Origin: a virus
Virus record (IMG/VR): IMGVR_UViG_3300020394_000115
Coordinates: 1 to 52,758 of that record
Strand: one strand, 5' to 3'
Length of the DNA: 52,758 nucleotides
Shown: positions 8,584 to 17,049 of the stretch, piece after piece
How the letters are laid out: every line of letters starts with the position of its first letter
How positions within the stretch are numbered: position 1 is the stretch's first letter
The notes under the pieces: model-generated
Told to the model about the DNA's origin: nothing
Seen by the model: only the letters and a program-made list of their open reading frames with translations
Database searches by the model: none
Translations under genes and position numbers: made by a program

Positions 8584-8832
8584 ATGAAATTTGAAGAGTT
8601 ATATACGTCTACCTTTGAGGCTGACGAACACAAAAGAACTAAAGAATATCGTAAATTATCGCCAAAAATGAAGAAAGCGGTAGACGATATTTTTAAAAAA
8701 ATGGACGCAAAACCTTCAAATTTCCTAAATACTTTTGAAAAGACAATATCCGATGTCGCTAAGAAGTATAAAGTCAAAGAAAAAGACTTATTACAATATT
8801 TCGAAAAAGAGGCAATTGGATTATTAAAGTAA
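8584..8832 (+). CDS. Small protein in the prohead core operon, gp68 position
   Basis: An 82-residue lysine-rich, mostly helical protein (YRKLSPKMKKAVDDIFKKMD, then FEKTISDVAKKYKVKEKDLL). It sits between the gp67-like gene and gp21, the place of gp68 in T4, but I cannot claim sequence homology to T4 gp68. A role as an internal scaffold or head component is inferred from position alone. Its start is five bases after the previous stop with only an A-rich, GA-containing leader. Confidence 0.55.
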   Translation: MKFEELYTSTFEADEHKRTKEYRKLSPKMKKAVDDIFKKMDAKPSNFLNTFEKTISDVAKKYKVKEKDLLQYFEKEAIGLLK

Positions 8833-8841
8833 GGAACAAAA

Positions 8842-9222
8842 ATGGCAGTAGTACTACAAACATTGGTAGATTCGGATTTTGAACATGTTGTTAAAATAAC
8901 AACTACTGGTACAAACTCAGCCGCAACAGTTGTCGATGCATCAGGTTTAACTGGTCACGACTCTGGTCCAAAACTATCAATTGTTGCGTGTCAATGGTCA
9001 GTAGGTTCACAAACAGATATTTTATTTGATGCAACTTCAAATGTCGTTGCATTATCTTTAAATGGTAATGGAGCATTTAATACATCACAATCATTACCAA
9101 CAATCAAAAACAACGCTGGTTCAGGTGTAACTGGTGATATTTTATTAACAAACTCAAGCGCATCCGTTGGTTTTATTATTTTAAAACTAAAGAAAACAGA
9201 CGGATATGATAACTTAGATTAA
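8842..9222 (+). CDS. Predicted beta-rich virion protein of unknown function
   Basis: The 126-residue protein is rich in Thr, Ser, Gly and Val, with alternating hydrophobic strands (VVKITTTGTNSAATVVDAS, LSIVACQWSVGS, VGFIILKLKK), suggesting a beta-sandwich such as a head decoration protein. It has no signal peptide or enzyme motif. It lies between prohead core genes and gp21 with a clear AAGGA ribosome site, so it is almost surely late-expressed. Structural role inferred. Confidence 0.55.
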   Translation: MAVVLQTLVDSDFEHVVKITTTGTNSAATVVDASGLTGHDSGPKLSIVACQWSVGSQTDILFDATSNVVALSLNGNGAFNTSQSLPTIKNNAGSGVTGDILLTNSSASVGFIILKLKKTDGYDNLD

Positions 9223-9226
9223 AGAT

Positions 9227-9895
9227 ATGACAAACGCAGTTAAACTAATAACAGAAGCTACGGATTTTTCTCAAAACAATTACCTAATTGAAGAAAAGAA
9301 TGGTAAAAAAGAGTATAAAATCAAGGGTATCTTTATGCAATCTAACATCAAAAATAGAAACGGAAGAGTATATCCTAAAGAAGTTTTGATGAAAGAGGTT
9401 GCAAATTATAACAAAGAATACATCCAAAAGAACCGAGCATTCGGTGAACTTGGTCACCCAGAAGGCCCAACGGTTAATTTAGACAGAGTATCACACATGA
9501 TAACTGAACTAAAACCAGAGGGTGATAACTTCATAGGAGAAGCAAAGATTATGTCGACTCCAATGGGTGAAATCGTTAAAAACCTTATGGACGAGGGTGC
9601 AACTCTCGGTGTATCATCAAGGGGTATGGGAAGTTTAGACCAAAGAGGCGGTGCTAACTATGTGAGAAGCGACTTCAAACTGGCAACAGCCGGTGATATC
9701 GTGGCAGACCCGTCTGCTCCAAACGCTTTCGTAGAGGGAATTATGGAAGGTAAAGAGTGGGTATGGGACCATGGTAACTTAGTCGAGGCGGAAGTCTTTA
9801 ATATGAGACAAAGAATTGAGAAAAGAACTCGATTAAGAGAAGATAAATTGAAGGCACTTGAATTTGCAAGATTCATGAAATTAATGAGTAAATAG
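9227..9895 (+). CDS. gp21: Prohead core protein and maturation protease gp21
   Basis: A 222-residue serine protease of the T4 prohead type (T4: 212). The N-terminus has GIFMQSNIKNRNGRVYP; the catalytic His is in AFGELGHP (His77) and the nucleophile Ser in TLGVSSRGMG (residues 130-131). An Asp-containing DFKLATAGDIVADPSAP block follows. It digests the scaffold and trims capsid and portal proteins during head maturation. Neighbours gp22 and gp23 are its substrates in T4. The ribosome site is weak (AAAG), suggesting coupling to the previous gene. Confidence 0.95.
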   Translation: MTNAVKLITEATDFSQNNYLIEEKNGKKEYKIKGIFMQSNIKNRNGRVYPKEVLMKEVANYNKEYIQKNRAFGELGHPEGPTVNLDRVSHMITELKPEGDNFIGEAKIMSTPMGEIVKNLMDEGATLGVSSRGMGSLDQRGGANYVRSDFKLATAGDIVADPSAPNAFVEGIMEGKEWVWDHGNLVEAEVFNMRQRIEKRTRLREDKLKALEFARFMKLMSK

Positions 9896-9915
9896 TAGTT
9901 AAAAGTGCCAAGTTT

Positions 9916-9923
9916 TATAAATA
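9916..9923 (+). promoter_or_regulatory. Late promoter box upstream of gp22
   Basis: Perfect TATAAATA (TTTATAAATAAT) 36 bases before the gp22 start, followed by an AAAAGGAGAA ribosome site. It would add transcripts for the abundant scaffold and capsid proteins. Confidence 0.7.
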
Positions 9924-9959
9924 ATAGTACTAAATAAAAAATAAAAGGAGAACGTTCCA

Positions 9960-11339
9960 ATGGCTACAGAAATAGACAAAACCATAGAGGAATTAGAAGC
10001 GGAAGTTTTGGCTGAATTAGAAGAAGCCAATGGTGCTGATGCTCCTAAAAAATCTGCTGTAAAAGCAGAACCTATGGACAAAATCAAGCCAGCTCTCTCA
10101 GGTGAAGACAAACCAGAAGACCTAGGTAAAGCAGTAACAGACCCTAAAGATGCTACTGACCCAGGTAAAGAAGCTTCTAAAAAATCTAAAGAAGTTTCTG
10201 GTGATGCTCAACAAAAGGGAGAAGGCAAACCAGACGCAATGCAAAAAATCAAAGAAGAAGACGAAGAAGATAAAGAAGACGAAAAATCTGATAAAGAAGA
10301 CGACAAAGAAGATGAGAAGTCTGAAGAAAAAGACGAAGACGAAGAGCAAAAAGAAATGTCTCATGATGACATGAAAAAAGAAATGCTTAAAGCTATGAAG
10401 TCAATGAAAAAAGACGAAATGGCTAACATGTATGCTTCTTATCATTCAGCTGCAATGTCCAAAACTAAAGATGAAATGTATAAAGAAATGATGCATGGTA
10501 TGGACAAAATGAAAAAAGAAGGTATGAAAAAACTTCATGCAGAAATGATGCCTTCTAAAATGAAAAAAGAAGAAGCTACTGATGCAAAAACTGAAGAAAG
10601 ATTAAATTCAGTTGATGTAAAAGAGCACGTTGACGCTTTATTAAACGCTGACGATTCTTTATCAAAAGAGTTTAAAGAAAAAGCTGCTACAATTTTTGAA
10701 ACTGCTGTTAAGTCTAAAATCAGAGAAGAGATTAAAAGACTTGAAGAAGAGTATCAAGAAGATGTAAGAACTGAAATTGCTGAAACAAGAGAATCATTAA
10801 CTAACAAAGTTGACAGTTACTTAGATTACGTAACTGGCGAGTGGATGAAAGAAAATGAATTAGCAATTGAAAGAGGCTTAAAAGGCGAAATCGCTGAAGA
10901 CTTCATATCTGGTCTTAAGCAGTTATTCGAAGATCACTATATCGATGTACCTGCTGAGAAGTATGACGTACTAGAAGCGCAAGCTGATAAAATTTCTAAA
11001 TTAGAGAAAAAATTAGAGGAAACAATTCAACAAGTAGTTGAGGCGAAGAAATCTGAAGGCGCTCTAATGAAAGAATCTGTTAAGGCTGAGGTTTCTTCAG
11101 ACTTAACTGAAACAGAGATTGAAAAGTTTGACTCACTAGCTCAAGAAGTAGAATATACTGATAAAGAGTCTTATACTGAAAAGTTAAAGACTATTAAAGA
11201 AAACTACTTCCCTAAAAAAGCTTTGAGTGAAACTGCACATGATGAAGTAGAAACTGGCACCGCTGTACAGGCTGACATAGACGGACCGATGGACAGATAT
11301 ATATCCGCTATCGGAAAAGCTGTAAAGAGTGCAAACTAA
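9960..11339 (+). CDS. gp22: Major prohead scaffolding core protein gp22
   Basis: At 459 residues it is longer than T4 gp22 (269) but similar to marine relatives. Residues about 90-135 are a run of Asp, Glu and Lys, followed by Met/Lys-rich helices, then long heptad-type helices to the C-terminus, giving an all-helical, highly charged scaffold. It fills the prohead and is destroyed by gp21. It sits between gp21 and gp23 as expected. The extreme charge produces long open frames on both strands that are not genes. Confidence 0.9.
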   Translation: MATEIDKTIEELEAEVLAELEEANGADAPKKSAVKAEPMDKIKPALSGEDKPEDLGKAVTDPKDATDPGKEASKKSKEVSGDAQQKGEGKPDAMQKIKEEDEEDKEDEKSDKEDDKEDEKSEEKDEDEEQKEMSHDDMKKEMLKAMKSMKKDEMANMYASYHSAAMSKTKDEMYKEMMHGMDKMKKEGMKKLHAEMMPSKMKKEEATDAKTEERLNSVDVKEHVDALLNADDSLSKEFKEKAATIFETAVKSKIREEIKRLEEEYQEDVRTEIAETRESLTNKVDSYLDYVTGEWMKENELAIERGLKGEIAEDFISGLKQLFEDHYIDVPAEKYDVLEAQADKISKLEKKLEETIQQVVEAKKSEGALMKESVKAEVSSDLTETEIEKFDSLAQEVEYTDKESYTEKLKTIKENYFPKKALSETAHDEVETGTAVQADIDGPMDRYISAIGKAVKSAN

Positions 11340-11345
11340 TAAATA
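11338..11345 (+). promoter_or_regulatory. Late promoter-like box upstream of gp23
   Basis: AATAAATA, one mismatch from the T4 late consensus, overlapping the gp22 stop codon and 25 bases before the gp23 ATG. A strong AAAGGAG ribosome site follows. A dedicated promoter for the major capsid gene is typical of T4-like phages. Confidence 0.5.
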
Positions 11346-11370
11346 GTAGAAAATATAAAGGAGAAACACA

Positions 11371-12690
11371 ATGTTTCAAACACAACATCTACAAGAAAAG
11401 TGGCAGCCAGTCCTAGAACATCCCGAACTACCAAAAATCGGTGATGCGTACAGACGAGCTGTTACTACTTTAATCTTGGAAAACCAAGAAAAATCTATGA
11501 AAGAAGATAGAGCATTCTTGGGGGAAGCTGCACCTACTAACGCAACTGGTTCAGCTATCGACAATTGGGACCCAATTCTTATTTCTCTAGTTAGAAGAAG
11601 TATGCCTAATCTTATCGCATATGATATCTGTGGCGTTCAACCTATGAGTGGACCAACAGGCCTTATCTTTGCAATGAGAGCAAGAGCAACTAACCAAACT
11701 GGTAAAGAAGCTTTGGCTGATCCATTAATACCTGATCTATCTAACCAAGACGCTGCTGGTAATACTGGTGGTGGCGACCAATCAGGAACTAACCCAGCTG
11801 TACTTAACGATTCACCAAGTGCTGGTACATACTCGTTTGTAACTGGTATGACTACAACTCAAGGTGAGACTTTAGGTGATGGTACAGATGAATTCGCAGA
11901 AATGGCTTTCTCAATCGAGAAACATACTGTTACTGCGGTAACAAGAGCTCTTAAAGCAGAATACACTATGGAATTAGCTCAAGACCTTAAAGCTATCCAT
12001 GGTTTAGACGCTGAGACTGAACTTGCGAACATCTTATCAAGCGAAATCCTAATGGAAATCAACAGAGAAGTTGTAAGAACAATTTACAACACAGCTGTAA
12101 AAGGTGCTCAAGTTAACACAACAACTGCAGGTATCTTTGACTTAGACACAGACTCAAACGGAAGATGGTCTGTTGAGAAGTTTAAAGGTCTATTATTTGC
12201 AATCGAAAGAGATGCAAATGCTATCGGTCAAGAAACAAGAAGAGGAAAAGGTAACATCATCATAACTTCAGCTGATGTTGCATCTGCTCTTCAAATGGCT
12301 GGTGTTCTAGACTATACACCTGCGTTATCATCTAACTTAAACGTGGATGACACTACAACTACTTTTGCTGGTGTATTAAACGGAAGATACAGAGTTTACA
12401 TCGACCCATATGCTGCAAACGTAGCTGCAAAACAATACTACATTGTTGGATACAAAGGTACATCACCATACGATGCTGGTGTATTCTACTGTCCGTATGT
12501 GCCACTACAAATGGTTAGAGCGGTAGGTGAGAACTCATTCCAACCAAAAATTGGTTTCAAAACAAGATACGGTATGGCTGCTAACCCATTCCATACTGGT
12601 ACTGTTGCTGCTTCTGCTGAAGGTGCAATTACACTTTCTGCGAACACTAACAAATATTACAGAAGAGTACAAGTAACAAACTTAATGTAA
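11371..12690 (+). CDS. gp23: Major capsid protein gp23
   Basis: A 439-residue HK97-fold major capsid protein, shorter than T4 gp23 (521) as in marine T4-like phages. Diagnostic segments include GSAIDNWDPILISLVRRSMP near residues 60-79, YDICGVQPMSGPTGLIFAMR, the EMAFSIEKHTVTAVTRALKAEYT region and RYRVYIDPYAAN near the end. It assembles the head after gp21 cleavage. It has a strong AAAGGAG ribosome site and ends in front of a strong terminator. Confidence 0.98.
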   Translation: MFQTQHLQEKWQPVLEHPELPKIGDAYRRAVTTLILENQEKSMKEDRAFLGEAAPTNATGSAIDNWDPILISLVRRSMPNLIAYDICGVQPMSGPTGLIFAMRARATNQTGKEALADPLIPDLSNQDAAGNTGGGDQSGTNPAVLNDSPSAGTYSFVTGMTTTQGETLGDGTDEFAEMAFSIEKHTVTAVTRALKAEYTMELAQDLKAIHGLDAETELANILSSEILMEINREVVRTIYNTAVKGAQVNTTTAGIFDLDTDSNGRWSVEKFKGLLFAIERDANAIGQETRRGKGNIIITSADVASALQMAGVLDYTPALSSNLNVDDTTTTFAGVLNGRYRVYIDPYAANVAAKQYYIVGYKGTSPYDAGVFYCPYVPLQMVRAVGENSFQPKIGFKTRYGMAANPFHTGTVAASAEGAITLSANTNKYYRRVQVTNLM

Positions 12691-12719
12691 TAACTTGTTT
12701 GAGAATAACAATTCAAAGA

Positions 12720-12740
12720 GGGGGCTTCGGCCCCCTTTTT
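12720..12740 (+). terminator. Rho-independent terminator after gp23
   Basis: A perfect six-pair GC stem, GGGGGC and GCCCCC, closed by a TTCG tetraloop and followed by TTTTT then ATTTT. This is a textbook intrinsic terminator 30 bases after the gp23 stop. Confidence 0.93.
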
Positions 12741-12750
12741 ATTTTGAGCG

Positions 12751-12758
12751 TATAAATA
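12751..12758 (+). promoter_or_regulatory. Late promoter box after the gp23 terminator
   Basis: Perfect TATAAATA (CGTATAAATACT) directly after the terminator and 15 bases before the ATG at 12774. Transcription would restart here for the genes beyond gp23. Confidence 0.7.
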
Positions 12759-12773
12759 CTATGTGGAGTAATT

Positions 12774-13220
12774 ATGAGTAAAAGATTAGATATATCAGAC
12801 AATACTGCTATCAGTATGCCAGTTCGAAACATGCTCGCCATAATTGGAGCTGTGGCAGTAGGAGTATGGGCTTACTTTGGGGTATTAGAGCGTATCACAA
12901 TGTTAGAAACTAAAGCTCAATTAGCAGAAAAAGACTTAAACGCACACGTTGAAAGATTAGAAGCTGACTTAACAAAAAACACAGAGTTTAGAATTAAGTG
13001 GCCAAGAGGTGAAATGGGTGCATTGCCAGCTGATGGAGAGCAATTCATGTTGATCGAGGACCTTTATAAGGCCACCGAAAAAATGCAAAAACATATTGAT
13101 GATATGGCAAACAATAAAATTAACATAGAGTTTTTAAGAAAACAAGTTGATAAGATGATGGAAGATATTGAAAAACTAAAAGATGCTGACAGAGAAATAA
13201 CTTACAAGAACGGAAATTAA
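12774..13220 (+). CDS. Membrane-anchored coiled-coil protein
   Basis: The 148-residue protein has one membrane segment near residues 19-38 (MLAIIGAVAVGVWAYFGVLE) followed by a long heptad-rich coiled coil. A break (FRIKWPRGEMGALPADGEQF) separates two coiled segments. The architecture resembles spanins and other lysis-associated or tape-like proteins, but no family is recognised. It has its own late promoter and a GGAG site, and is followed one base later by another small gene with a hydrophobic N-terminus. Confidence 0.65.
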   Translation: MSKRLDISDNTAISMPVRNMLAIIGAVAVGVWAYFGVLERITMLETKAQLAEKDLNAHVERLEADLTKNTEFRIKWPRGEMGALPADGEQFMLIEDLYKATEKMQKHIDDMANNKINIEFLRKQVDKMMEDIEKLKDADREITYKNGN

Positions 13221-13221
13221 A

Positions 13222-13434
13222 ATGATAGAGGTAGTAGTAGCTTTATTAATGATCGTCAACTCAGAAATCAAGGAGCATAGGATACAGCCTTCGCTTTCTG
13301 AATGCTTAAAAGGCAAACGCCATGCAGAGAGACAATATAGTGAGGGTGTTAGATACCAATGTATAAAATCTAAAGCAGAGCTTGAAAAAAATATAGATGG
13401 TTCAATAGCAATTAAATCTCTTATTTTGGAGTAA
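13222..13434 (+). CDS. Small protein with hydrophobic N-terminus and two cysteines
   Basis: A 70-residue product with a short hydrophobic start (VVVALLMIVN) resembling a signal anchor, then a polar domain with two Cys about 27 residues apart (SLSECL and RYQCIK) that could form a disulfide after export. It begins one base after the coiled-coil gene stop, so the two are likely co-translated. Function unknown. Confidence 0.55.
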   Translation: MIEVVVALLMIVNSEIKEHRIQPSLSECLKGKRHAERQYSEGVRYQCIKSKAELEKNIDGSIAIKSLILE

Positions 13435-13437
13435 GAA

Positions 13438-14016
13438 ATGCCAATAGGAAGACAACCAGAAGTTTTAGATTATGCGTCACCTACTCAGTTTAGGATGGCA
13501 ATTAATCAGTTACCAAAAGTCGAATTTTTTATTACTGCGTGTAATTTACCAGGTATAAATCTTGGTGAAGCTGTGTTCCCTACACCATTGAAACAAATAC
13601 CAATACAAGGTGATGAATTAACTTTTGAAAACTTATCAGTATCTTTTTTAGTAGATGAAAATTTACAAAACTATAAAGAATTACATGATTGGTTAATCGG
13701 TATTGGATTTCCACAATCAAGACAACAGTTTAAAAACTTTAGATCACAAACAGCAAACCGACCTGGTGCGACTAGAGGTAATTCGCAAGACATTGGTGAT
13801 GTACAACCAGCGACACCAATTAGTCCAATGTTTTCGGATGGAACTTTAACTATATTATCAAACAAGAATAACCCAGTTGTAGAGGTAAGATTTGAAGAAC
13901 TATCACCTGTTGCGTTAGGAGCTTTAGCTTTTGACCAAGAGGCGACAGATGTACAATATCTTAAAGCTACAGCAGACTTTAACTACAAGTACTACGAAAT
14001 AGTACCACTAACTTAG
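13438..14016 (+). CDS. Tail tube-fold structural protein (gp19/gp54-related)
   Basis: The 192-residue protein follows the gp19 pattern: SPTQFRMAINQLPKVEFFIT near residues 15-34, CNLPGINLGEAVFPTPLKQI, then a FENLSVSFLVDENLQNYKEL strand-helix also seen in the baseplate tube initiator gp54. In related marine phages the gene after gp23 is often annotated as tail completion protein gp3. I can support a tail-tube fold but not which of gp3, gp54 or another connector it is. GGAG ribosome site four bases after the previous stop region. Confidence 0.65.
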   Translation: MPIGRQPEVLDYASPTQFRMAINQLPKVEFFITACNLPGINLGEAVFPTPLKQIPIQGDELTFENLSVSFLVDENLQNYKELHDWLIGIGFPQSRQQFKNFRSQTANRPGATRGNSQDIGDVQPATPISPMFSDGTLTILSNKNNPVVEVRFEELSPVALGALAFDQEATDVQYLKATADFNYKYYEIVPLT

Positions 14017-14026
14017 GAGTTGACAA

Positions 14027-14119
14027 ATGGACTGGTTAAAGAGTATAATAATCAAATTATTAAAAATTAAAGTATGCGAGTGTAAAAGTTGTGAATGTGA
14101 AATGGGAAAAAGTAACTAA
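14027..14119 (+). CDS. Tiny cysteine-rich protein, 30 residues
   Basis: A short frame starts at the ATG at 14027, preceded by TAGGAG with 7-base spacing, a better ribosome site than many longer neighbours have. The product is a hydrophobic/basic helix (WLKSIIIKLLKIK) followed by CECKSCEC, four cysteines in eight residues, which could bind a metal. It overlaps the next gene's GTG start by 29 bases, which may couple their translation. Supported by the ribosome site and composition only. Confidence 0.5.
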   Translation: MDWLKSIIIKLLKIKVCECKSCECEMGKSN

Positions 14120-14744
14120 ACTATATCAAGATAATAAAAATCATCTTTGGGATTACGACATAGAACAATACGAAATACTTAACAATCTTTTTAAAGATGT
14201 TAAAACGGTTAAGTGTATTGGTGGTGGTCCCACTTTAGATTTCTTTATAGCACAAACTGGCAATAACGTAAAACAATGCGTTAATATAGATAATAAGTTA
14301 CAAATAGATTATAGAGGTAATAATTATAATTTAATTAGTTTACACGATCAATATAAAGATTATTTTAATTACAATGGAGAGTATGAATTTGTATTATCAG
14401 AAGCAAACAAAATACCTGTATTTGATAAACCATATGATGTGGTAATTGATAATGTTGGGCCTGATGGTGAGCTAGATTATACCTTGACAAATCCCCCAAA
14501 AATCTATATAATCAATCACAATAAACACATTGAAAATTTTCAATGGTGTGTTGATTTTAATAATATAATACCTATGCAGTTTGCAACAAGAGAAAGTTGT
14601 TTTTATAGTTTCGATTATATAGAACCAGTTAATGAATACTATGATGTTGTACATAAAAAATTTAAGATTAAAAATAAATGGATACCATTAATAGTAAGAG
14701 ATAAACGTAATGACGCTAGACGATTTAAAAAAAGAGACGTATAA
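14091..14744 (+). CDS. Unknown protein, possible Rossmann-type fold
   Basis: A 217-residue protein starting at a GTG inside the tiny upstream gene. Residues around 38-48 read TVKCIGGGPTLDF and a later strand reads KQCVNIDNK, resembling the nucleotide-binding turn and acidic second strand of a class I methyltransferase. A PYDVVIDNVGPDGE segment fits a third strand. No catalytic motif is diagnostic, so function is left open. It overlaps the uvsY start by 35 bases. Confidence 0.5.
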   Translation: MNVKWEKVTKLYQDNKNHLWDYDIEQYEILNNLFKDVKTVKCIGGGPTLDFFIAQTGNNVKQCVNIDNKLQIDYRGNNYNLISLHDQYKDYFNYNGEYEFVLSEANKIPVFDKPYDVVIDNVGPDGELDYTLTNPPKIYIINHNKHIENFQWCVDFNNIIPMQFATRESCFYSFDYIEPVNEYYDVVHKKFKIKNKWIPLIVRDKRNDARRFKKRDV

Positions 14745-15138
14745 AGATTTACCTGTTGATAAAGAACATTTAGATACAGAAAGTTTACGTAATCAAGACT
14801 TATATGCAAAGTATCTAGATTACAAAACTAACTTTGAATTTTTACTAGCAAAGGCAAAGGGCGAATATACAAAGTTATATCGAGACAAGTGGGAATACTA
14901 TGGTGGCAAGTCAGATGCTAAAATTTATGCTTCCAAACCATTTGACTTAAAAGTTTTAAAGAGTGATTTAAACATTTATATTGAATCAGACCAAGAGATT
15001 ATAGACGCAAAGAATAAAATAGTATATCTAGAAACAACAGTAAAATTTTTAGAGGGCGTTCAAAAGTCGATTCAATCTAGAGGGTGGGATATTAAAAATG
15101 CGATTGAATGGCGAAAATTCGAAGCTGGAATGGTTTAA
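14710..15138 (+). CDS. uvsY: Recombination mediator UvsY
   Basis: The 142-residue length matches T4 UvsY (137). The sequence opens with MTLDDLKKETYKDLPVDKEH, followed by a KYLDYKTNFEFLL helix and YRDKWEYYGGKSDAKIY, the conserved YY.GK block. UvsY loads the UvsX recombinase onto gp32-coated single-stranded DNA. It lies just before uvsW, as in T4. It overlaps the preceding gene by 35 bases and the next by 41. Confidence 0.85.
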   Translation: MTLDDLKKETYKDLPVDKEHLDTESLRNQDLYAKYLDYKTNFEFLLAKAKGEYTKLYRDKWEYYGGKSDAKIYASKPFDLKVLKSDLNIYIESDQEIIDAKNKIVYLETTVKFLEGVQKSIQSRGWDIKNAIEWRKFEAGMV

Positions 15139-15622
15139 ACCAATTCAACAAATGCGAGACGAGGAATATTCATTCCTTGATAATTTCATAAGAACAAGAA
15201 CCTATGGCAATATCTTAGAGATAGGTCAAGGTGGTTCTACTGTTATATTATTAGACGCTACAAAAGATACTGACAGAATGGTATACTCTATTGATATGAA
15301 ATTTAAATTAAAAGATGTCATGAAATATCTACCTAATGATTATATTGAAAGATTAAAATTTATTCAAGATAACTCGCAAAAAATTCATCTGAAAGAAAAA
15401 TTTGGTACTTTACTCATTGATGCAGACCATACCTTTACTGGTGTTAGAAAAGACACTATGAATTTTTGGGATAATTTAGATGATAATGGTTATGCAATTT
15501 TTCATGATTATGGAAATATGCCAGGGGTAACAGAATTTGTTGATGATTGGATTATGCTTTGGGAAAATGCTAAAACAACAATGGTATATGATAATCTTAT
15601 CGTAGTACAAAAACAATGTTGA
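15098..15622 (+). CDS. Class I SAM methyltransferase, Methyltransf_24-like
   Basis: The 174-residue protein has the motif I-like segment NILEIGQGGSTVILLDAT near residues 38-55, a second-strand acid in VYSIDMKFK, and TLLIDADHTFTGVRKD (DADH/D.H motif) typical of the Methyltransf_24 family. The end has YAIFHDYGNMPGV, another family block. The substrate is unknown. The ATG at 15098 lies inside uvsY; a later ATG at 15151 is possible, but the upstream residues look protein-like, so the longer form is given. Confidence 0.6.
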   Translation: MRLNGENSKLEWFKPIQQMRDEEYSFLDNFIRTRTYGNILEIGQGGSTVILLDATKDTDRMVYSIDMKFKLKDVMKYLPNDYIERLKFIQDNSQKIHLKEKFGTLLIDADHTFTGVRKDTMNFWDNLDDNGYAIFHDYGNMPGVTEFVDDWIMLWENAKTTMVYDNLIVVQKQC

Positions 15623-17049
15623 TTAAAAAAATAAATGATGTCTATTTAAAGATAGACACCGATCCAGCAATAGCTCAAGAATTATCTGACTATTTTACTT
15701 TTGAGGTACCAGGTGCGAAGTTTATGCCAACTGTACGTAACAGAATGTGGGATGGTAAGATAAGATTATTTTCAAAACAAACTGGTCAAATATATGTTGG
15801 ATTGTTACCATATATTAAACAGTTTTGTCAAAGAAATGATATAGAACCTAAGGGATATGTAGAGGAGTTTCCTTGGCCTCATGAGTATGACCATGCAAAA
15901 GGTTTTGTGGAATCTTTAAATATGCCTTTTGAATTATACGACTATCAATTCGATGCATTTCATAAAGCGTTACAATGGAGAAGAAAATTATTTGTATCAC
16001 CTACCGCATCTGGTAAGTCAGCAATCATTTATGCAATTGTTAGATACTTACAACTATCTAGCATTAATGTTTTAATATTAGTACCAACAACTTCTTTAGT
16101 AGAACAAATGGCAAGTGATTTTATATCTTATGGTTGGGATGATTCGCATATTCATAAAATTTACTCTGGCCACGACAAAGTTAGCAACAAACCAATAACT
16201 ATATCAACTTGGCAATCAATATACAAAGAAAACAAAAAGTATTTTAAAAGATATCAATGTGTAATAGGTGATGAGGCACATCTATTTAAAGCAAAATCAT
16301 TAACAGGTATTATGACTAAACTAGAGGATTGTCCTTATCGTTTTGGGTTTACTGGTACGTTAGACGGAACACAAACACATAGACTAGTGTTAGAGGGTTT
16401 GTTTGGTGAAGTAGAACAAGTTACAACTACTAAAGCATTAATGGATGATGACACAATTGCCAAGTTGGCGATTGATTGTATTGTGTTAAAACATGGTAAC
16501 GATATAAGTAAGCAATGTAAGGATTTTAATTATATCGATGAAATTAATTTCCTTGTACAAAACAAAAAACGAAATCAATTTATTTACAATCTTTGTAAAA
16601 CTTTAAAAGGTAACACACTTGTTCTCTATCAACTTGTAGAAAAACATGGTGAGGTTTTAAATGAAATGATGCAAGACCTTGACAAAGAAGTTCACTTTGT
16701 ACATGGTGGAATAGGAACAGATGAACGAGAACAGATTAGAGCGTTGGCTGAGGAAAAAGATAAAATTCTTATACTCGCTAGTTACGGAGTATTTTCCACA
16801 GGCATTAATATTCGTAATCTACACAATGTTGTATTTGCAAGCCCATATAAATCTAGGATAAAAGTTTTACAGTCTATTGGTCGTGGTTTAAGAAAGTCTG
16901 AACAAAAAGACGCAGTAAAGCTATATGATATAGCAGATGATCTCACATACAAGAATCGCAAAAACTTCACACTATTACATTTTCAAGAACGAATAAATAT
17001 ATACAATGAGGAAGAGTTTAACTATAAGGTTAACACACTAAACGTATGA
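15616..17049 (+). CDS. uvsW: UvsW RNA-DNA/DNA-DNA helicase
   Basis: A 477-residue superfamily 2 helicase (T4 UvsW: 503). The Walker A motif is SPTASGKS (128-135), motif II is GDEAHLF, motif III is FTGTLDG, and motif VI is QSIGRGLRKSEQ. The N-terminal VPGAKFMPTVRNRMWDGKIR block is the UvsW-specific DNA-binding start. It unwinds R-loops, stopping origin-dependent replication, and drives branch migration. It overlaps the methyltransferase end and the next gene start by a few bases each. Confidence 0.95.
   Translation: MLIKKINDVYLKIDTDPAIAQELSDYFTFEVPGAKFMPTVRNRMWDGKIRLFSKQTGQIYVGLLPYIKQFCQRNDIEPKGYVEEFPWPHEYDHAKGFVESLNMPFELYDYQFDAFHKALQWRRKLFVSPTASGKSAIIYAIVRYLQLSSINVLILVPTTSLVEQMASDFISYGWDDSHIHKIYSGHDKVSNKPITISTWQSIYKENKKYFKRYQCVIGDEAHLFKAKSLTGIMTKLEDCPYRFGFTGTLDGTQTHRLVLEGLFGEVEQVTTTKALMDDDTIAKLAIDCIVLKHGNDISKQCKDFNYIDEINFLVQNKKRNQFIYNLCKTLKGNTLVLYQLVEKHGEVLNEMMQDLDKEVHFVHGGIGTDEREQIRALAEEKDKILILASYGVFSTGINIRNLHNVVFASPYKSRIKVLQSIGRGLRKSEQKDAVKLYDIADDLTYKNRKNFTLLHFQERINIYNEEEFNYKVNTLNV

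Noticed and set aside
10122-10374. Open frames on both strands inside gp22, Phe-rich or Lys-rich
   Set aside because: They are by-products of the GAA/AAA/GAC-rich codons of the acidic scaffold protein.
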